The translations under genes were made by a program, and so were the position numbers. Positions 43,821-53,430 of a stretch of DNA of 64,000 nt are shown here, piece by piece; position 1 is the first letter of the stretch, and each line of letters opens with the position of its first letter. The stretch covers positions 65,259-129,258 of the forward strand of contig NZ_SZNM01000009.1 in assembly GCF_005870085.1 (NCBI RefSeq), given 5' to 3'. The DNA is from Aquibacillus sediminis (GTDB lineage Bacteria > Bacillota > Bacilli > Bacillales > Amphibacillaceae). A model generated the notes under the pieces. It was given only the letters and a program-made list of their open reading frames with translations. It was not told the DNA's origin and did not search any database.

Positions 43821-43915
43821 TTTAGATAGACGACTATAGTTACAACAAGTGTAAGCGCAGCTAACAATGTTAAACTAAATTGAGCTATTAAACTTAAAGC
43901 TTCATAAGCCGTCAC
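43808..43915 (-). CDS. Holin-like type I toxin, 35 residues
   Basis: Small membrane peptide reading MTAYEALSLIAQFSLTLLAA then LTLVVTIVVYLNKKK (GTG start at 43915). One hydrophobic helix (about residues 7-30) with a basic tail and the MTxYEAL N-terminus matches putative holin-like toxins (Hol_Tox, TxpA/BsrG-like) of Bacillaceae. GGGAGGTGGTAGA gives a strong ribosome binding site. Its stop codon lies in the left arm of a hairpin terminator, and a convergent promoter supports an antisense antitoxin RNA. Expression without the RNA should damage the membrane; inferred from the family. Confidence 0.75.
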   Translation of the reverse strand: MTAYEALSLIAQFSLTLLAALTLVVTIVVYLNKKK

Positions 43916-44443
43916 TCTACCACCTCCCTTCTACCAGAGAGATGGCCAATCGTCCACCATGCTATAAAGTTACGATCCAATTATAACTACTTTTTCTGAT
44001 AAAAATGAACCACAAAGATACTTTGCACAGGGATAGTTTACTTATCTTCCCGTACCTGTCACACCCCGAAATTTGTCGTTTTTATCAAAAAAATATTATC
44101 TTTAACTTCATAAATTATTCTAAAACCTCTAATACGTAAGCGAAAAGCACTGTCTACACCTTTTAGTGAACTGTCTAGAATCCCTCTATGATAGGGGGTT
44201 CTCAGATAAGGTGAGCAGTGCTTCTCTTTCGTTTTCTAGTTGGTTTATATTGTTTTTTTATATTTTGCAGCCTAACTTAAATACAACAGATCATACAAAA
44301 ACATCTTTATCTGTATAAGTCCTTTTATTAACTTTATCCTTTATATAGCGCATTTACTGGATGACTTCTGGCATTTCTTCTTCCTCTAATTCATCTAAAA
44401 ACCCGGATTGTGACAGGAACCCATTGACAACAGGCACTAATGA
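43916..44443. other. Toxin upstream region and decayed repeats
   Basis: Toxin 5' region with CCAGAGAGATGGCCAATCG (43935-43955), shared with relics at 57160 and 58430; TATAAT-like box on the minus strand near 43979. A long imperfect hairpin AAAAGCACTG...CAGTGCTTCTC at 44151-44230 encloses CTGTCTACACCTTTTAGTG, which resembles an IS3-type end. A GTGACAGGAACC sequence near 44409 belongs to the GGTGACAGGCACC family. No gene. Confidence 0.5.
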
Positions 44444-45265
44444 TCATCCAATAATTGCATTTATCACCATTCTGAAACCAATGATAATTAGTATTAGTCG
44501 AAAAATTGTCACAACGACTTTTTCATTTAGCTTCCTGTTCAAATATGCCCCGAACCTAGCTCCGAACCATGCACCAGGTATTAATGCCAAAGCGTAAAGC
44601 CAATGGACATTACCAAGACTCACATGTGTAACAGAACCAGTAATCCCTGACAAGAATACGATAAACATGGAAGTTGGGATAGCGACAGCTGTTGGAAAAC
44701 CAAATAGTAAAAGCATAATTGGCACGAGTAGAGAACCACCACCAATACCAAATAAACCTGACAGAATACCTATAAAAAAACAGATAATAATCGCAAGTAT
44801 AGTCGAATATTTGTATTCCCAACTCATCCCGTTCTCATCCGTATAGGTATGTAGTTTCCCTGTTTTTATTATTCCGATTGGTTTAATCGATTTAGTGAAA
44901 AACATAAGAAGGGAAATACCTATCATTAGCAAACCAAAAACACCTGCAAATTGATCGGTTTCAAAGAACCTATTTATCAATGCCCCGACAATCGCTCCAG
45001 GTCCACTACCTATAAAAAAGATAAATCCACTGTTAAAATCTACTTTTTTCTGTTTCATATAAGCTATTGTAGAAGATAATCCTGTTGCAATTAATACTAG
45101 ATAAGATGTTCCTACTATAATTTGAGGACCCATATTTGATATCACACCAAGACTAGTCTCTAAAAACAAGAGAGAAGGGACAATGACAATTCCGCCCCCA
45201 AGTCCCGCTATACTACCAACGGTTCCACCTACAAAACCAACAATTAATAAAATAATCCAAGCCAT
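44444..45265 (-). CDS. Sulfite exporter TauE/SafE family protein
   Basis: A 273-residue membrane protein with about eight helices in two homologous halves. FVGGTVGSIAGLGGGIVIVP (about 11-30) and its repeat FIGILSGLFGIGGGSLLVP (about 158-176) are the family signature. TauE/SafE proteins export sulfite, sulfonates or organic acids, or import them. Here it follows the Zn-dependent amidohydrolase by about 50 bases in the same direction, so it may move a product or substrate of that enzyme. Substrate not predictable. Confidence 0.88.
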   Translation of the reverse strand: MAWIILLIVGFVGGTVGSIAGLGGGIVIVPSLLFLETSLGVISNMGPQIIVGTSYLVLIATGLSSTIAYMKQKKVDFNSGFIFFIGSGPGAIVGALINRFFETDQFAGVFGLLMIGISLLMFFTKSIKPIGIIKTGKLHTYTDENGMSWEYKYSTILAIIICFFIGILSGLFGIGGGSLLVPIMLLLFGFPTAVAIPTSMFIVFLSGITGSVTHVSLGNVHWLYALALIPGAWFGARFGAYLNRKLNEKVVVTIFRLILIIIGFRMVINAIIG

Positions 45266-45314
45266 AGTACCGTCTTCTTTCTATGTTAAATTAGTTCTTG
45301 CTTCTGAAATAGGC

Positions 45315-46562
45315 TTAAACATTGACGGATTCGTTTACTGCTAATTTAACAACAGCCTCCAAGAGTACTTGGGCACCCATGGATAAATCTTCTTTATCAC
45401 ACCACTCCTCCGCTGTGTGACTAATTCCATCCTTTGTACGTAAAAAAATCATTCCAATGTCTGTCATTTTCCCGATGACCATCGCATCATGAATCGCACC
45501 ACTTGGTAGCTTAATTACTTCAATCCCATTACCTTCTATTGATGATTGGATACTTGAATTTATCTTAGCAGAACAACCCACTCCAGCTACTTTATGTAAT
45601 GTTTCTATTTGGACCGAAATCCCTCTTTCTAAGCAAACATCTTTCGTTATTTCATTAAGTTTATTCACCAAATGGTCTAGTAATTCCTCGGATAGATCAC
45701 GGATATCGATAGTAAATTCTATATCACTAGGAATAACATTAATTCCCCCTGGTTGTACAGATAGTTGTCCTACTGTCATTACGGTTTGTTCTTGTTGCTT
45801 TACTAATTTTTCTGCTCGATAAATCAGTTCAGCCGCTGCAGCTAGTGGATCTTTTCTCATAGGCATTGGCGTAGTTCCAGCATGGCCAGCTTCTCCACTT
45901 AATTTTATTTTTAACCACCTTAAACCAGCAATCCCTGTGACTAAACCAACCGGTACGTTGTGTGATTCTAATACCTTTCCTTGTTCAATATGTACTTCTA
46001 AATAACCCTTTATATCATCAGCATTCACCTTAACATTCCCTATATTTTCGGGCTGATATCCTTGACTTATCATCGCTTCTGCAATGGATATCCCTTGTTG
46101 GTCAATATGATCGAAAAGCTCACTATAAGTTAACTCTCCGACATACGCTTCGCTCCCTAACAATCCAGTTGAAAAACGCGTCCCCTCTTCATCAGTAAAT
46201 GCAACGACCTCAATCGAATCTTCGGTAATGATGTCCTGTTCTTTCACTGTTTGTAGCACTTCTATACCCGAAAGTACACCTGCAGCTCCATCGAATTTTC
46301 CACCATTTAGTACTGTATCAATATGCGAACCAATTAATACAGTCTTTCCACCAGGTCCTTTACCATCAAGTCTACCAAAGACATTACCTATTTCATCCTC
46401 TCTAACGGTTAAACCCGCTTCAGTCATATAGTGCTTTATTAATTCCTTCGCTTTTCGTTCTTCATCAGTAAAAGAAAATCGGTTGATCCCCCCACCTTCA
46501 CTTTTACCTATTTGCCCCAGTTCATTTATGCGATTCCATAAACGTCCTTCATTAATTTTCAT
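45315..46562 (-). CDS. Zn-dependent amidohydrolase (allantoate deiminase / N-carbamoyl-L-amino acid hydrolase family)
   Basis: About 415 residues, M20-type metallohydrolase of the AmaB/HyuC/AllC branch. Metal ligands are visible in GSHIDTVLNGGKFDGAAG near 80 and AFTDEEGTRFSTGLLGS near 125, and HIEQGKVLE near 190; the dimerisation-domain HAGTTPMPMRKDPL near 225 follows. It hydrolyses carbamoyl or ureido compounds to release ammonia and CO2 or an amino acid. Start ATG 46562 with AGGGATGGAGG upstream. Located beyond the terminator of the amidase operon and probably an independent unit with TauE/SafE. Confidence 0.87.
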   Translation of the reverse strand: MKINEGRLWNRINELGQIGKSEGGGINRFSFTDEERKAKELIKHYMTEAGLTVREDEIGNVFGRLDGKGPGGKTVLIGSHIDTVLNGGKFDGAAGVLSGIEVLQTVKEQDIITEDSIEVVAFTDEEGTRFSTGLLGSEAYVGELTYSELFDHIDQQGISIAEAMISQGYQPENIGNVKVNADDIKGYLEVHIEQGKVLESHNVPVGLVTGIAGLRWLKIKLSGEAGHAGTTPMPMRKDPLAAAAELIYRAEKLVKQQEQTVMTVGQLSVQPGGINVIPSDIEFTIDIRDLSEELLDHLVNKLNEITKDVCLERGISVQIETLHKVAGVGCSAKINSSIQSSIEGNGIEVIKLPSGAIHDAMVIGKMTDIGMIFLRTKDGISHTAEEWCDKEDLSMGAQVLLEAVVKLAVNESVNV

Positions 46563-46651
46563 GTTTTTCCTCCATCCCTTCACTTCACGTAATGATCATC
46601 CAAACACGTACCCTCTTGGAAATCCTTGGAAAACAGACAGTCAAATGAAAT

Positions 46652-46703
46652 AAAAACCCTCCTCTAAGTAGCTTATTTCTCTTAACACGAGAGGAGGATT
46701 TTA
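46652..46703 (-). terminator. Terminator of the amidase-DUF5058 operon
   Basis: CCCTCCTCT (46657) pairs with AGAGGAGGA (46690-46698), flanked by AAAA and TTTT; about 20 bases after the stop of the gene at 46725. Confidence 0.85.
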
Positions 46704-46724
46704 TTTCCTTCCTAAAACCTTTAT

Positions 46725-47444
46725 TTATGACGTAGTTGCTTTTTTCTCCTTTGCTTTCTCCATAGATATGATAATCGCAATGACAATTCCTACTGTTACT
46801 GCAATTTTGATAAAACTAATGATTGGTGAAAAAAGAACAAGCATTCCAACTACAATTGCGATTCCCCCATATAATGGATTTTTATAGGCAAACTGCCCAA
46901 GGACAGCACCAAAGATTGCAGGAGCAATAAAGGTAAAGGCACTTTCTACAGCTGGAGGTATGACAGATAATATATAGGTTCCACCAAAAATGATCGCGAT
47001 AATGACTGTAATATTTGTCATCGAAGCAACCGCTATCCCGAAAACACCAGCAATTTCTGCTTTTCTTGAACCCGTTTCGGCATTCACTGCTTTTTGAGCT
47101 GCAGAAGAACAAGGAAGACACATATTCGCAATATTACCTGTTAAAAAGGCTAAATAAGTTCCCGCGACTCCTAATGTAGGATAATAGGTAATAGGTTCTA
47201 GCACCCAAAGAATACCGACAAAACCTGCATAACCAACAAGCCCCGTAATGATTGCTCCCCAACCTGGATGTGCATCTAATACAAAAGATAGATATAAAGG
47301 TGGAACTAAACTCATTAGAATTAAGCTGAATAAAGTAATCCGCCCCCAGAAATGCGCCTCACGATGGAAAGTCCAAGTTGAAGCACTCGTTGGAGTTACA
47401 GTTGTGACATGATTCTTCACGGCTTTTTCAGGATATACGTTCAT
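46725..47444 (-). CDS. Membrane protein partner of DUF5058 transporter
   Basis: A 239-residue protein with about seven hydrophobic helices after a 25-residue cytoplasmic start. A CLPCSSAAQKAVNAETGSRK segment (about 112-131) and glycine-rich helices resemble small permease subunits. TATAAGGAGGAATAAA gives a strong ribosome binding site. It is 24 bases downstream of the DUF5058 gene and is followed by a terminator, so it is the last gene of the amidase-M20-DUF5058 run. The pair likely forms a heteromeric carrier for an amino-acid derivative that the enzymes degrade; inference. Confidence 0.75.
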   Translation of the reverse strand: MNVYPEKAVKNHVTTVTPTSASTWTFHREAHFWGRITLFSLILMSLVPPLYLSFVLDAHPGWGAIITGLVGYAGFVGILWVLEPITYYPTLGVAGTYLAFLTGNIANMCLPCSSAAQKAVNAETGSRKAEIAGVFGIAVASMTNITVIIAIIFGGTYILSVIPPAVESAFTFIAPAIFGAVLGQFAYKNPLYGGIAIVVGMLVLFSPIISFIKIAVTVGIVIAIIISMEKAKEKKATTS

Positions 47445-47468
47445 TTTATTCCTCCTTATATGAAAACA

Positions 47469-48176
47469 TTATATGATCGATACAAAATAAGCACTAACCA
47501 TTCCAATTAGCATGGAAATTCCTAACGCCCATTCTTTAATCCAAGCAACATTTACCTTCTCTGCAACAGTCATGATGATCACCATTACTACTAAGGCGAC
47601 TATCCCAGATGTAAAGTGACTAATACTAGCAACCATTTGTTCACTAGCTAAATAACCAAACGCACCTAGCATGGCCCCTAAAGAGACAGCAGCCATTACT
47701 CTTGGATTTCTCTTCTCAATTTTTTCCTGTGATTTTCCGAGCGTTTTTGTAAATAAAGCGGTAAATAGTAACCAACCAGTACCACCCAAACACATCGTCC
47801 AAACAATGGTAGTAAAGGCTTCGATAGAAAAGTCCTCAGCTCCTAAAGTCGTTCCAAAAGCACCCGCTCCAATCTCTGCTGCCCCTGTTTCCGTTGCCGC
47901 CGATCCTATGATCCCGATTCTCATTAATGTAATTGGCGAACCTAATAATGCAATTAGTGAAACAAGGACAATTGCAATACCAAAAGATGGACCAATCGAA
48001 CTTACAAATCCAGTACGAATTGCTGTTTTTACTTCTTTTGAAGTCATTCCCACTTCAGGAGCAGATTTACTTGCGATCCTCATAAATACAATGGCTTGAA
48101 AAAAAACAATACCGACAACGATAAAAGCAATGATCCAAAATGGTGCACTATTGGCGATTGCCATTACATCTCCCAT
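47469..48176 (-). CDS. DUF5058 family membrane protein
   Basis: A 235-residue membrane protein with six to seven helices. GIVFFQAIVFMRIASKSAPE (about 23-42), GMTSKEVKTAIRTGFVSSIGPS (about 43-64) and IGSAATETGAAEIGAGAFG (about 89-107) match the DUF5058 family. Its biochemical function is unknown. GGAGGAG before ATG 48176. In this operon it lies between an M20 amidohydrolase and a second small permease, which points to transport of an N-acylated or amide substrate. Confidence 0.8.
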   Translation of the reverse strand: MGDVMAIANSAPFWIIAFIVVGIVFFQAIVFMRIASKSAPEVGMTSKEVKTAIRTGFVSSIGPSFGIAIVLVSLIALLGSPITLMRIGIIGSAATETGAAEIGAGAFGTTLGAEDFSIEAFTTIVWTMCLGGTGWLLFTALFTKTLGKSQEKIEKRNPRVMAAVSLGAMLGAFGYLASEQMVASISHFTSGIVALVVMVIIMTVAEKVNVAWIKEWALGISMLIGMVSAYFVSII

Positions 48177-48226
48177 AAGCTACTCCTCCTTTATATAGTT
48201 GAGATTAATTCAATTAGTGGCACTTA

Positions 48227-49447
48227 TTAGATGGATTGTTCCTCAAGATAAGGTTTATCCTCTTTTTGTGATAGATAATTCAAAACAGTAGCTATAAATA
48301 GTTTTCCAACATACATCATGCCTTCTTCATCAACATCAAACTTCGGATGATGGTGTGGATAAATATCTTCTTCAGATTTCATCGCTCCTCCGACCCAGAA
48401 AAATGTTCCTGGAACTTCTTTTAAGTAATAAGCGAAATCTTCCATCCCCATCTGTGGCGGTACTTGATGAACCTTATCCTCACCAAATATTTCTGCTGCT
48501 ATTTTTTCAACACGTTCCGTCTCCTCTGGGTGATTGCGAACAGCTGGATAACCTCGTACATATTGAACAGATGCGGATGCCCCTAAACCTTTACATGTAT
48601 AAGTAGCCATCTCCTCAATTGACTTTTGTACCCAATCACGGACATCATCATCAAAGGTCCGTACCGTTCCACGAATCGTTACCTTATCTTGGATAACATT
48701 AAAACTATCACCAGCGTCCATCGATGCTACTGTAACAACCGCTGACTTTACTGGATCTACTTGTCTACTAACAATTTGCTGCAAATTAACAACTAATTGA
48801 CTTCCTGCGACGAGGGGATCAACCGCTAAATGCGGATTTGCCGCATGTCCACCAACTCCTGTAATTTCAATTTCGAATGTGTCCCCATTTGCCATCGCAT
48901 TACCTTCTCTAATTCCTACTACCCCCAGGGGATCTATGGAACTGATATGCGCTCCATACACGACATCCACTCCATTGAGGCATCCATCTTCAATCATAGA
49001 CTTTGCCCCACCTGGTATAACCTCTTCTGCAAACTGGTGAATAAACACAATGGTACCTGGTAATTCGGCCTTCATTTCGCTCAATACTTTAGCTACACCT
49101 AGAAGACCAGCTGTATGAATATCATGACCACACGCATGCATCACTCCAGGTATACGTGATTTATACTCGACATCCTTTTCGTCCTGGATAGGGAGTGCAT
49201 CGAAATCCGCCCGTAAAGCGACTGTCTTACCTTGCTTTCCCCCTTTTAAGATTCCGATAACACCACGTCCTCCTACACCAGTCTTAACCTCTAAACCTAG
49301 TTTTCTATGAAATGCTGCTACTTTTTCTGGCGTATTTACTTCTTGATGTGAAAGCTCAGGATACATATGGAGATCTCTTCTAAAAGTTACTAATTCAGGG
49401 TAAACCTCTTCTAATCTAGCAAATAAATGTTCTTGCACCTGTATCAT
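48227..49447 (-). CDS. M20 family N-acyl-amino-acid amidohydrolase
   Basis: A 406-residue metallopeptidase-like amidohydrolase (AmiC/hippurate hydrolase type). Metal-binding residues: MHACGHDIHTAG near 106 (Cys/His ligands), HQFAEEVIPGGAKSM near 136 and HHHPKFDVDEEGM near 370; dimerisation loop GVGGHAANPHLAVDP near 196. It removes acyl groups from amino acids, giving free amino acid. Sits between the amidase gene and the DUF5058 permease pair, with short gaps, so all four genes are one operon with a likely nitrogen-scavenging role. Confidence 0.9.
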   Translation of the reverse strand: MIQVQEHLFARLEEVYPELVTFRRDLHMYPELSHQEVNTPEKVAAFHRKLGLEVKTGVGGRGVIGILKGGKQGKTVALRADFDALPIQDEKDVEYKSRIPGVMHACGHDIHTAGLLGVAKVLSEMKAELPGTIVFIHQFAEEVIPGGAKSMIEDGCLNGVDVVYGAHISSIDPLGVVGIREGNAMANGDTFEIEITGVGGHAANPHLAVDPLVAGSQLVVNLQQIVSRQVDPVKSAVVTVASMDAGDSFNVIQDKVTIRGTVRTFDDDVRDWVQKSIEEMATYTCKGLGASASVQYVRGYPAVRNHPEETERVEKIAAEIFGEDKVHQVPPQMGMEDFAYYLKEVPGTFFWVGGAMKSEEDIYPHHHPKFDVDEEGMMYVGKLFIATVLNYLSQKEDKPYLEEQSI

Positions 49448-49466
49448 CCTTTCCTATTTGTATCTA

Positions 49467-50906
49467 TCAATTAGTCGAAACATCATTATACGTAGCTATT
49501 TCAGGACGTCTTTTTCCATAACCAGTGGCTTGTTCATATTGATAACCAATTTGTAAAACTTCAAAATCTGCTCGATGTGGTCCCACAATTTGTAATCCCA
49601 TTGGAAGTCCGTCTGAAGTAAATCCGCTTGGTACGGATAAAGCTGGATTACCAAGAACAGAAATATAATAACAGGAGCGCATCCAATCAATATATGTTTC
49701 CATTTGTACACCATTAATTTGTTTCGGATATTCTAAATGAACATCAAATGGTGGAAGTTGACTTACTGGTAATAAAAATGCATCATACTTATCGAAAAAT
49801 GTTCGTGTTCTATGATATAACTGATTCCGTAGTCTTTCTGCTTTCCCAATATCGATACCAAGCAAATCACGACCCTTTTTTACATTCCATGCAAAACTAG
49901 GTTTCATTACTTCTTTAAACTGATCAAATAATGTACCGTATGACATTTCCATTTCCCAAGCCCGCAACGTATCGAACACTTCATTCGCGTGCGTTAAATC
50001 TGGATAATCCTCCACGATATCACATCCCAAATCAGTAAAAATTTGGATTTGTTCTTCCATATTCGCTTTTATTGCGGGATCTACAGGGATTTTTCCTCCA
50101 AAGTCTGCAGTCCAAGCGACTCGTAAGCCTGTTAGATCTTTTTCAAGTGGTTCAAGAAAAATTTCTCCAGGGTCTTGAAGTGATATTGGTGACCGGTCAT
50201 CAGGGCCTGCAATCACTGACATCATATACGCCGCATCTTCCACACTTCTTGCTATTGGTCCTTGAACAGAAAGTGTAGAAAAAAGTGCCGGCTTAGGATA
50301 TGTAGGAATCCGACCTGGTGAAGTTCTCATTCCTACTACATTATTAAAAGCAGCAGGGAATCGACAGGAACCACCCATATCACTACCATCCGCAAATGGA
50401 AGCATGCCACATGCAACCGCTACTGCTGCACCACCACTACTTCCACCCGCAGTATGGTCGAGGTTATAAGGATTCTTTGTTGCACCAAACACTTCATTAA
50501 AAGTATGGGCCCCTGCTCCAAATTCTGGAACATTCGTTTTCCCAATTACAATCGCTCCAGCTTTTTTCAAACGTTGCACAATCAAATCGTCTTCTGTTGC
50601 TATATTATCTTGTAAGGCTAAAGATCCACTGGTTGTTAGAAAACCTTTTGCGTTATGCATGTCTTTAATCGCAATAGGAAGTCCATAAAGGGGTCCCATG
50701 TTCACTCCAGCAGCAATCTTCTCATCTGCATAATCAGCTTCCATTAATGCTCGATCACTATCTAATGAAACAATCGCGTTTACACTAGGGTTAATCGCTG
50801 CAATTTGTTCTAAATATTTTTCCATTATTTCTCGAACCGAAATTTTGCGTTGTTGTATAGCATTAGCAAGGTCACGTGCTGAAATAAACGTATCAAACTC
50901 CCTCAT
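49467..50906 (-). CDS. Amidase (amidase signature family)
   Basis: About 479 residues. The Ser-cisSer-Lys triad is visible: Lys in PIAIKDMHNAKG near 78, and GGSSGGAAVAVACG near 158 with both serines. Family members hydrolyse amides to acids plus ammonia. The ATG at 50906 has AGGGGTTGTAGTG upstream; a 13-codon extension to 50945 is unlikely. First gene of the amidase-M20-DUF5058 operon. About 110 bases upstream lies a TnrA-box-like palindrome. Substrate unknown. It could instead be a GatA paralogue, but the operon does not contain GatB/C. Confidence 0.88.
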   Translation of the reverse strand: MREFDTFISARDLANAIQQRKISVREIMEKYLEQIAAINPSVNAIVSLDSDRALMEADYADEKIAAGVNMGPLYGLPIAIKDMHNAKGFLTTSGSLALQDNIATEDDLIVQRLKKAGAIVIGKTNVPEFGAGAHTFNEVFGATKNPYNLDHTAGGSSGGAAVAVACGMLPFADGSDMGGSCRFPAAFNNVVGMRTSPGRIPTYPKPALFSTLSVQGPIARSVEDAAYMMSVIAGPDDRSPISLQDPGEIFLEPLEKDLTGLRVAWTADFGGKIPVDPAIKANMEEQIQIFTDLGCDIVEDYPDLTHANEVFDTLRAWEMEMSYGTLFDQFKEVMKPSFAWNVKKGRDLLGIDIGKAERLRNQLYHRTRTFFDKYDAFLLPVSQLPPFDVHLEYPKQINGVQMETYIDWMRSCYYISVLGNPALSVPSGFTSDGLPMGLQIVGPHRADFEVLQIGYQYEQATGYGKRRPEIATYNDVSTN

Positions 50907-51016
50907 CACTACAACCCCTATCCTAATTTTTAAGATGTTCTTCAATTCAACTAGTTAAAAAATTCTGATTATTATAAAGTGATTGTAAAATATATTTCAA
51001 ATACCATCTACCATTG

Positions 51017-51033
51017 TGTAAGAAAACTTCACA
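51017..51033 (-). promoter_or_regulatory. TnrA-box-like palindrome upstream of the amidase operon
   Basis: TGTAAGAAAACTTCACA fits the TnrA consensus TGTNANAWWWTMTNACA except for two central bases. It lies 111 bases before the amidase start, a suitable activator position. Confidence 0.45.
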
Positions 51034-51055
51034 TAGTGTTTTTGAAATAAAAAAT

Positions 51056-51083
51056 GAGCCAATCATGTCGTTGATTGACTCTC
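51056..51083. repeat. Isolated GAGTCAATCAT hairpin module
   Basis: GAGCCAATCATGTCG...TTGATTGACTCTC followed by TTTTCTATAAATCTTTTGAT. It is module A plus the start of module B of the composite repeats at 40836 and 58505, without module C. Confidence 0.65.
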
Positions 51084-51284
51084 CTTTTCATGCTTTTCTA
51101 TAAATCTTTTGATAATCAATCTAGCTGGAGTGACCACAGGGACCCTTCCTAAGTGGTCATCAAACATACGTGTCCACCACCTTAGAAAAAGTTCTTTTAG
51201 TGGGTCCCAGATACAGAACAATAATCAACTAGTTTCAACTTTTAATTCTTTCGCTTTAATAATTCTTCTTGTTCTGAAATGTAA

Positions 51285-51419
51285 TGGGAACTCACCCCAT
51301 TAATACAATTAGAATTAGCTGAAAAAATTATAACTTTCGTACACATCACAGAAGAGGATAATCATGTAAATCTAACCGTCTTAAAAGATTCAAATAGAGT
51401 ATCCATCACTTCTTATTAA
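51285..51419 (+). pseudogene. Fragment of an unidentified gene (3' end)
   Basis: Open frame without start codon, ending LELAEKIITFVHIT, ..., SNRVSITSY and TAA. Regular codon use suggests the end of a decayed gene. I do not recognise it. The large hairpin GAAGGAGAGCTTGTCATT/AAATGATCAAGCTCTCCTTC follows at 51475-51526. Nothing else in 51100-52029 is recognisable except a GTGACAGACACT sequence near 51600 and a GATCGTC/GACGATC hairpin at 51943-51984. Confidence 0.4.
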
Positions 51420-52029
51420 GGTTCTATTTATTGCGGACAAAAAAGGGTGTGCCCCCCCTTCAATCAGGGAAAACAAGAGAAGGAGAGCTTGTCATTCCAA
51501 GTAAATGATCAAGCTCTCCTTCTCTCTTCTTCAACAACTACTGTTTCTACAGGATCTGCCGACTTCTCTCAACGTTATTCCTTCGACAAAATCCGGGTTG
51601 TGACAGACACTAATTAACTACCCTCCCGAGACTATTTTATTGTAACGGTTCATTGGAAAGTAAAAGTTCTGTAGAGGGGAGGTAATAAGCATTATAGTGA
51701 CTATATTTCTATTAACATATTTTCGCCATGTTCTACAAATATACCGTTAAAACATACAATTTTTTCAAGAAATCTCTAACAAACAAAAATAGAGAGCTAC
51801 CAGTCTATTCGTCAACTCCTTCCACCATATCGTTGGCCACCTATTATGGACAATCGTTTTTTTTGGGTACCCGGTACTGATACCCCGAGTTTATGTATCG
51901 TCCCTAATGAACAGTAGTGTTAACAAAGATAGATGAATGTAGAAGATCGTCTCCTAAAGGTGGACTTTCCTTTCGGGACGATCTCTCAATAGATAATATT
52001 CTTTCAAATTTTATTAAGCGCGGTATTAC

Positions 52030-53430
52030 CTAAAACAATAAATGCATGAATACTGCAATAATCGGAATGCCGATAATTGTTCTTTCGAAAAAAACAATGA
52101 TTAGCTCTTTTGCAGAAATTGGTACACCTGTTGCTAAAATAATTACTGCTGTCTCCGCAAAGAAAATAATTTGAACTAAGCTTAATACTGCTATGAAAAA
52201 ACCAGCTTGAATACTTACACCAGCTTCCGCTATAAGTAAAACTGGTAAATACATTTCCGTTATCCCAACTAATGTTGAAGCCGCAATTACTTGTGCATCA
52301 GGTATACCAAATAAGGATAAAAAAGGGACCATCGGCATACCAAGCCAAGTAAAGATTGGTGTATATTCCACGATAATCAAACCTGTTAAACCAACAGCTG
52401 TAATTAAACATAAAATCTTGGGAGTTAATCGGGCGCCTTCCATAAAACCTTTTGCCAATTCTTTCATAATAGATTCTGCATCATTGGCTTTACTTACCGC
52501 ACGGTTAATAGCATTTCTAAATAACTGTCCATTATATTTAACATTTACCTTTCTATCTTCATCTGTTTGAACACGCCCATTAAAATAGACATCTGGTTTT
52601 CGGGAAAGTGGAGGGATTCTAACCATAATGAATGCCGTAATTAGCACAACAAGGAAGGCTACGAAAAAAACCGTTGTAAACATCGGTAATAACCCAACCG
52701 TATTTGCTACTAAAGCCGCAAACCCAATACTAACCACACAAAAGCATGTAGCAATGGTCGCTGCTTCTCTCTTCGTATAAATATTCTCTTTATATAATTT
52801 ACTCGTTACATAAGCTCCCACCGATGATGCCCCAAAAAAAGAGGCAACTGTATCGAGTGCAGCAAATCCAGGTATCTTAAATATCGGGCGCATAACAGGT
52901 TCTAGTAAAGTGCCCACAAACTGTAGTCCGCCAAATGCAATAAAGAAAGCAACAAACATTCCACCTAAGGCGACTATCAAACTAACAGGAAGAGCAATAG
53001 AACTAATAATAACCCCTCCAGTGTTATCACCTCTAACCATTTCAGGACCGACCTGAAATGCAAACATGATTGCATATACCGATGCTAAAACGTAAATGGA
53101 TCCTAGCACAAGTGAGTCGGATTTATACATTTTCTTTAGCCAGTTGTCTTCTGTTATGAAATATTTACTATACAGAAAACCTAATGCATTCAATACTATA
53201 ATTCCCGTGACACTCCAAAACAAGATCTCTCCTAAACCATCTACAAAAAAGTTAACAATTAAACCAAACAAAATATTTGTCCCTTCCTCACCAGTTTGAA
53301 AAGGAACAAAGAATACCAAACCTCCCAGAATTAAACAGAAGAAGGATTTTAGTAAATTACTATAATACTTTTGTTCACCTAATTCTTCTTTCAAACTTAA
53401 CGTTTTTCCCGTTTCCTCTTTCAATAGCAT
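52030..53430 (-). CDS. YjiH family membrane protein (nucleoside-recognition/Gate domains)
   Basis: About 466 residues with ten or more hydrophobic helices. It contains two nucleoside-recognition (Gate) segments, GASSVGAYVTSKLYKENIYTK-type near 200 and VGITEMYLPVLLIAEAGVSIQ near 390, as in YjiH and spore-maturation SpmA/B-type proteins. Transport of an unknown solute is assumed. Start ATG 53430 is eight bases after AGGAGTG; a GTG three codons earlier overlaps that sequence. It is probably monocistronic, next to the ureohydrolase gene, and could handle guanidino or polyamine compounds. Upstream 53431-53975 holds TTGACTTATGTCAA, a short dyad, but no gene. Confidence 0.8.
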   Translation of the reverse strand: MLLKEETGKTLSLKEELGEQKYYSNLLKSFFCLILGGLVFFVPFQTGEEGTNILFGLIVNFFVDGLGEILFWSVTGIIVLNALGFLYSKYFITEDNWLKKMYKSDSLVLGSIYVLASVYAIMFAFQVGPEMVRGDNTGGVIISSIALPVSLIVALGGMFVAFFIAFGGLQFVGTLLEPVMRPIFKIPGFAALDTVASFFGASSVGAYVTSKLYKENIYTKREAATIATCFCVVSIGFAALVANTVGLLPMFTTVFFVAFLVVLITAFIMVRIPPLSRKPDVYFNGRVQTDEDRKVNVKYNGQLFRNAINRAVSKANDAESIMKELAKGFMEGARLTPKILCLITAVGLTGLIIVEYTPIFTWLGMPMVPFLSLFGIPDAQVIAASTLVGITEMYLPVLLIAEAGVSIQAGFFIAVLSLVQIIFFAETAVIILATGVPISAKELIIVFFERTIIGIPIIAVFMHLLF

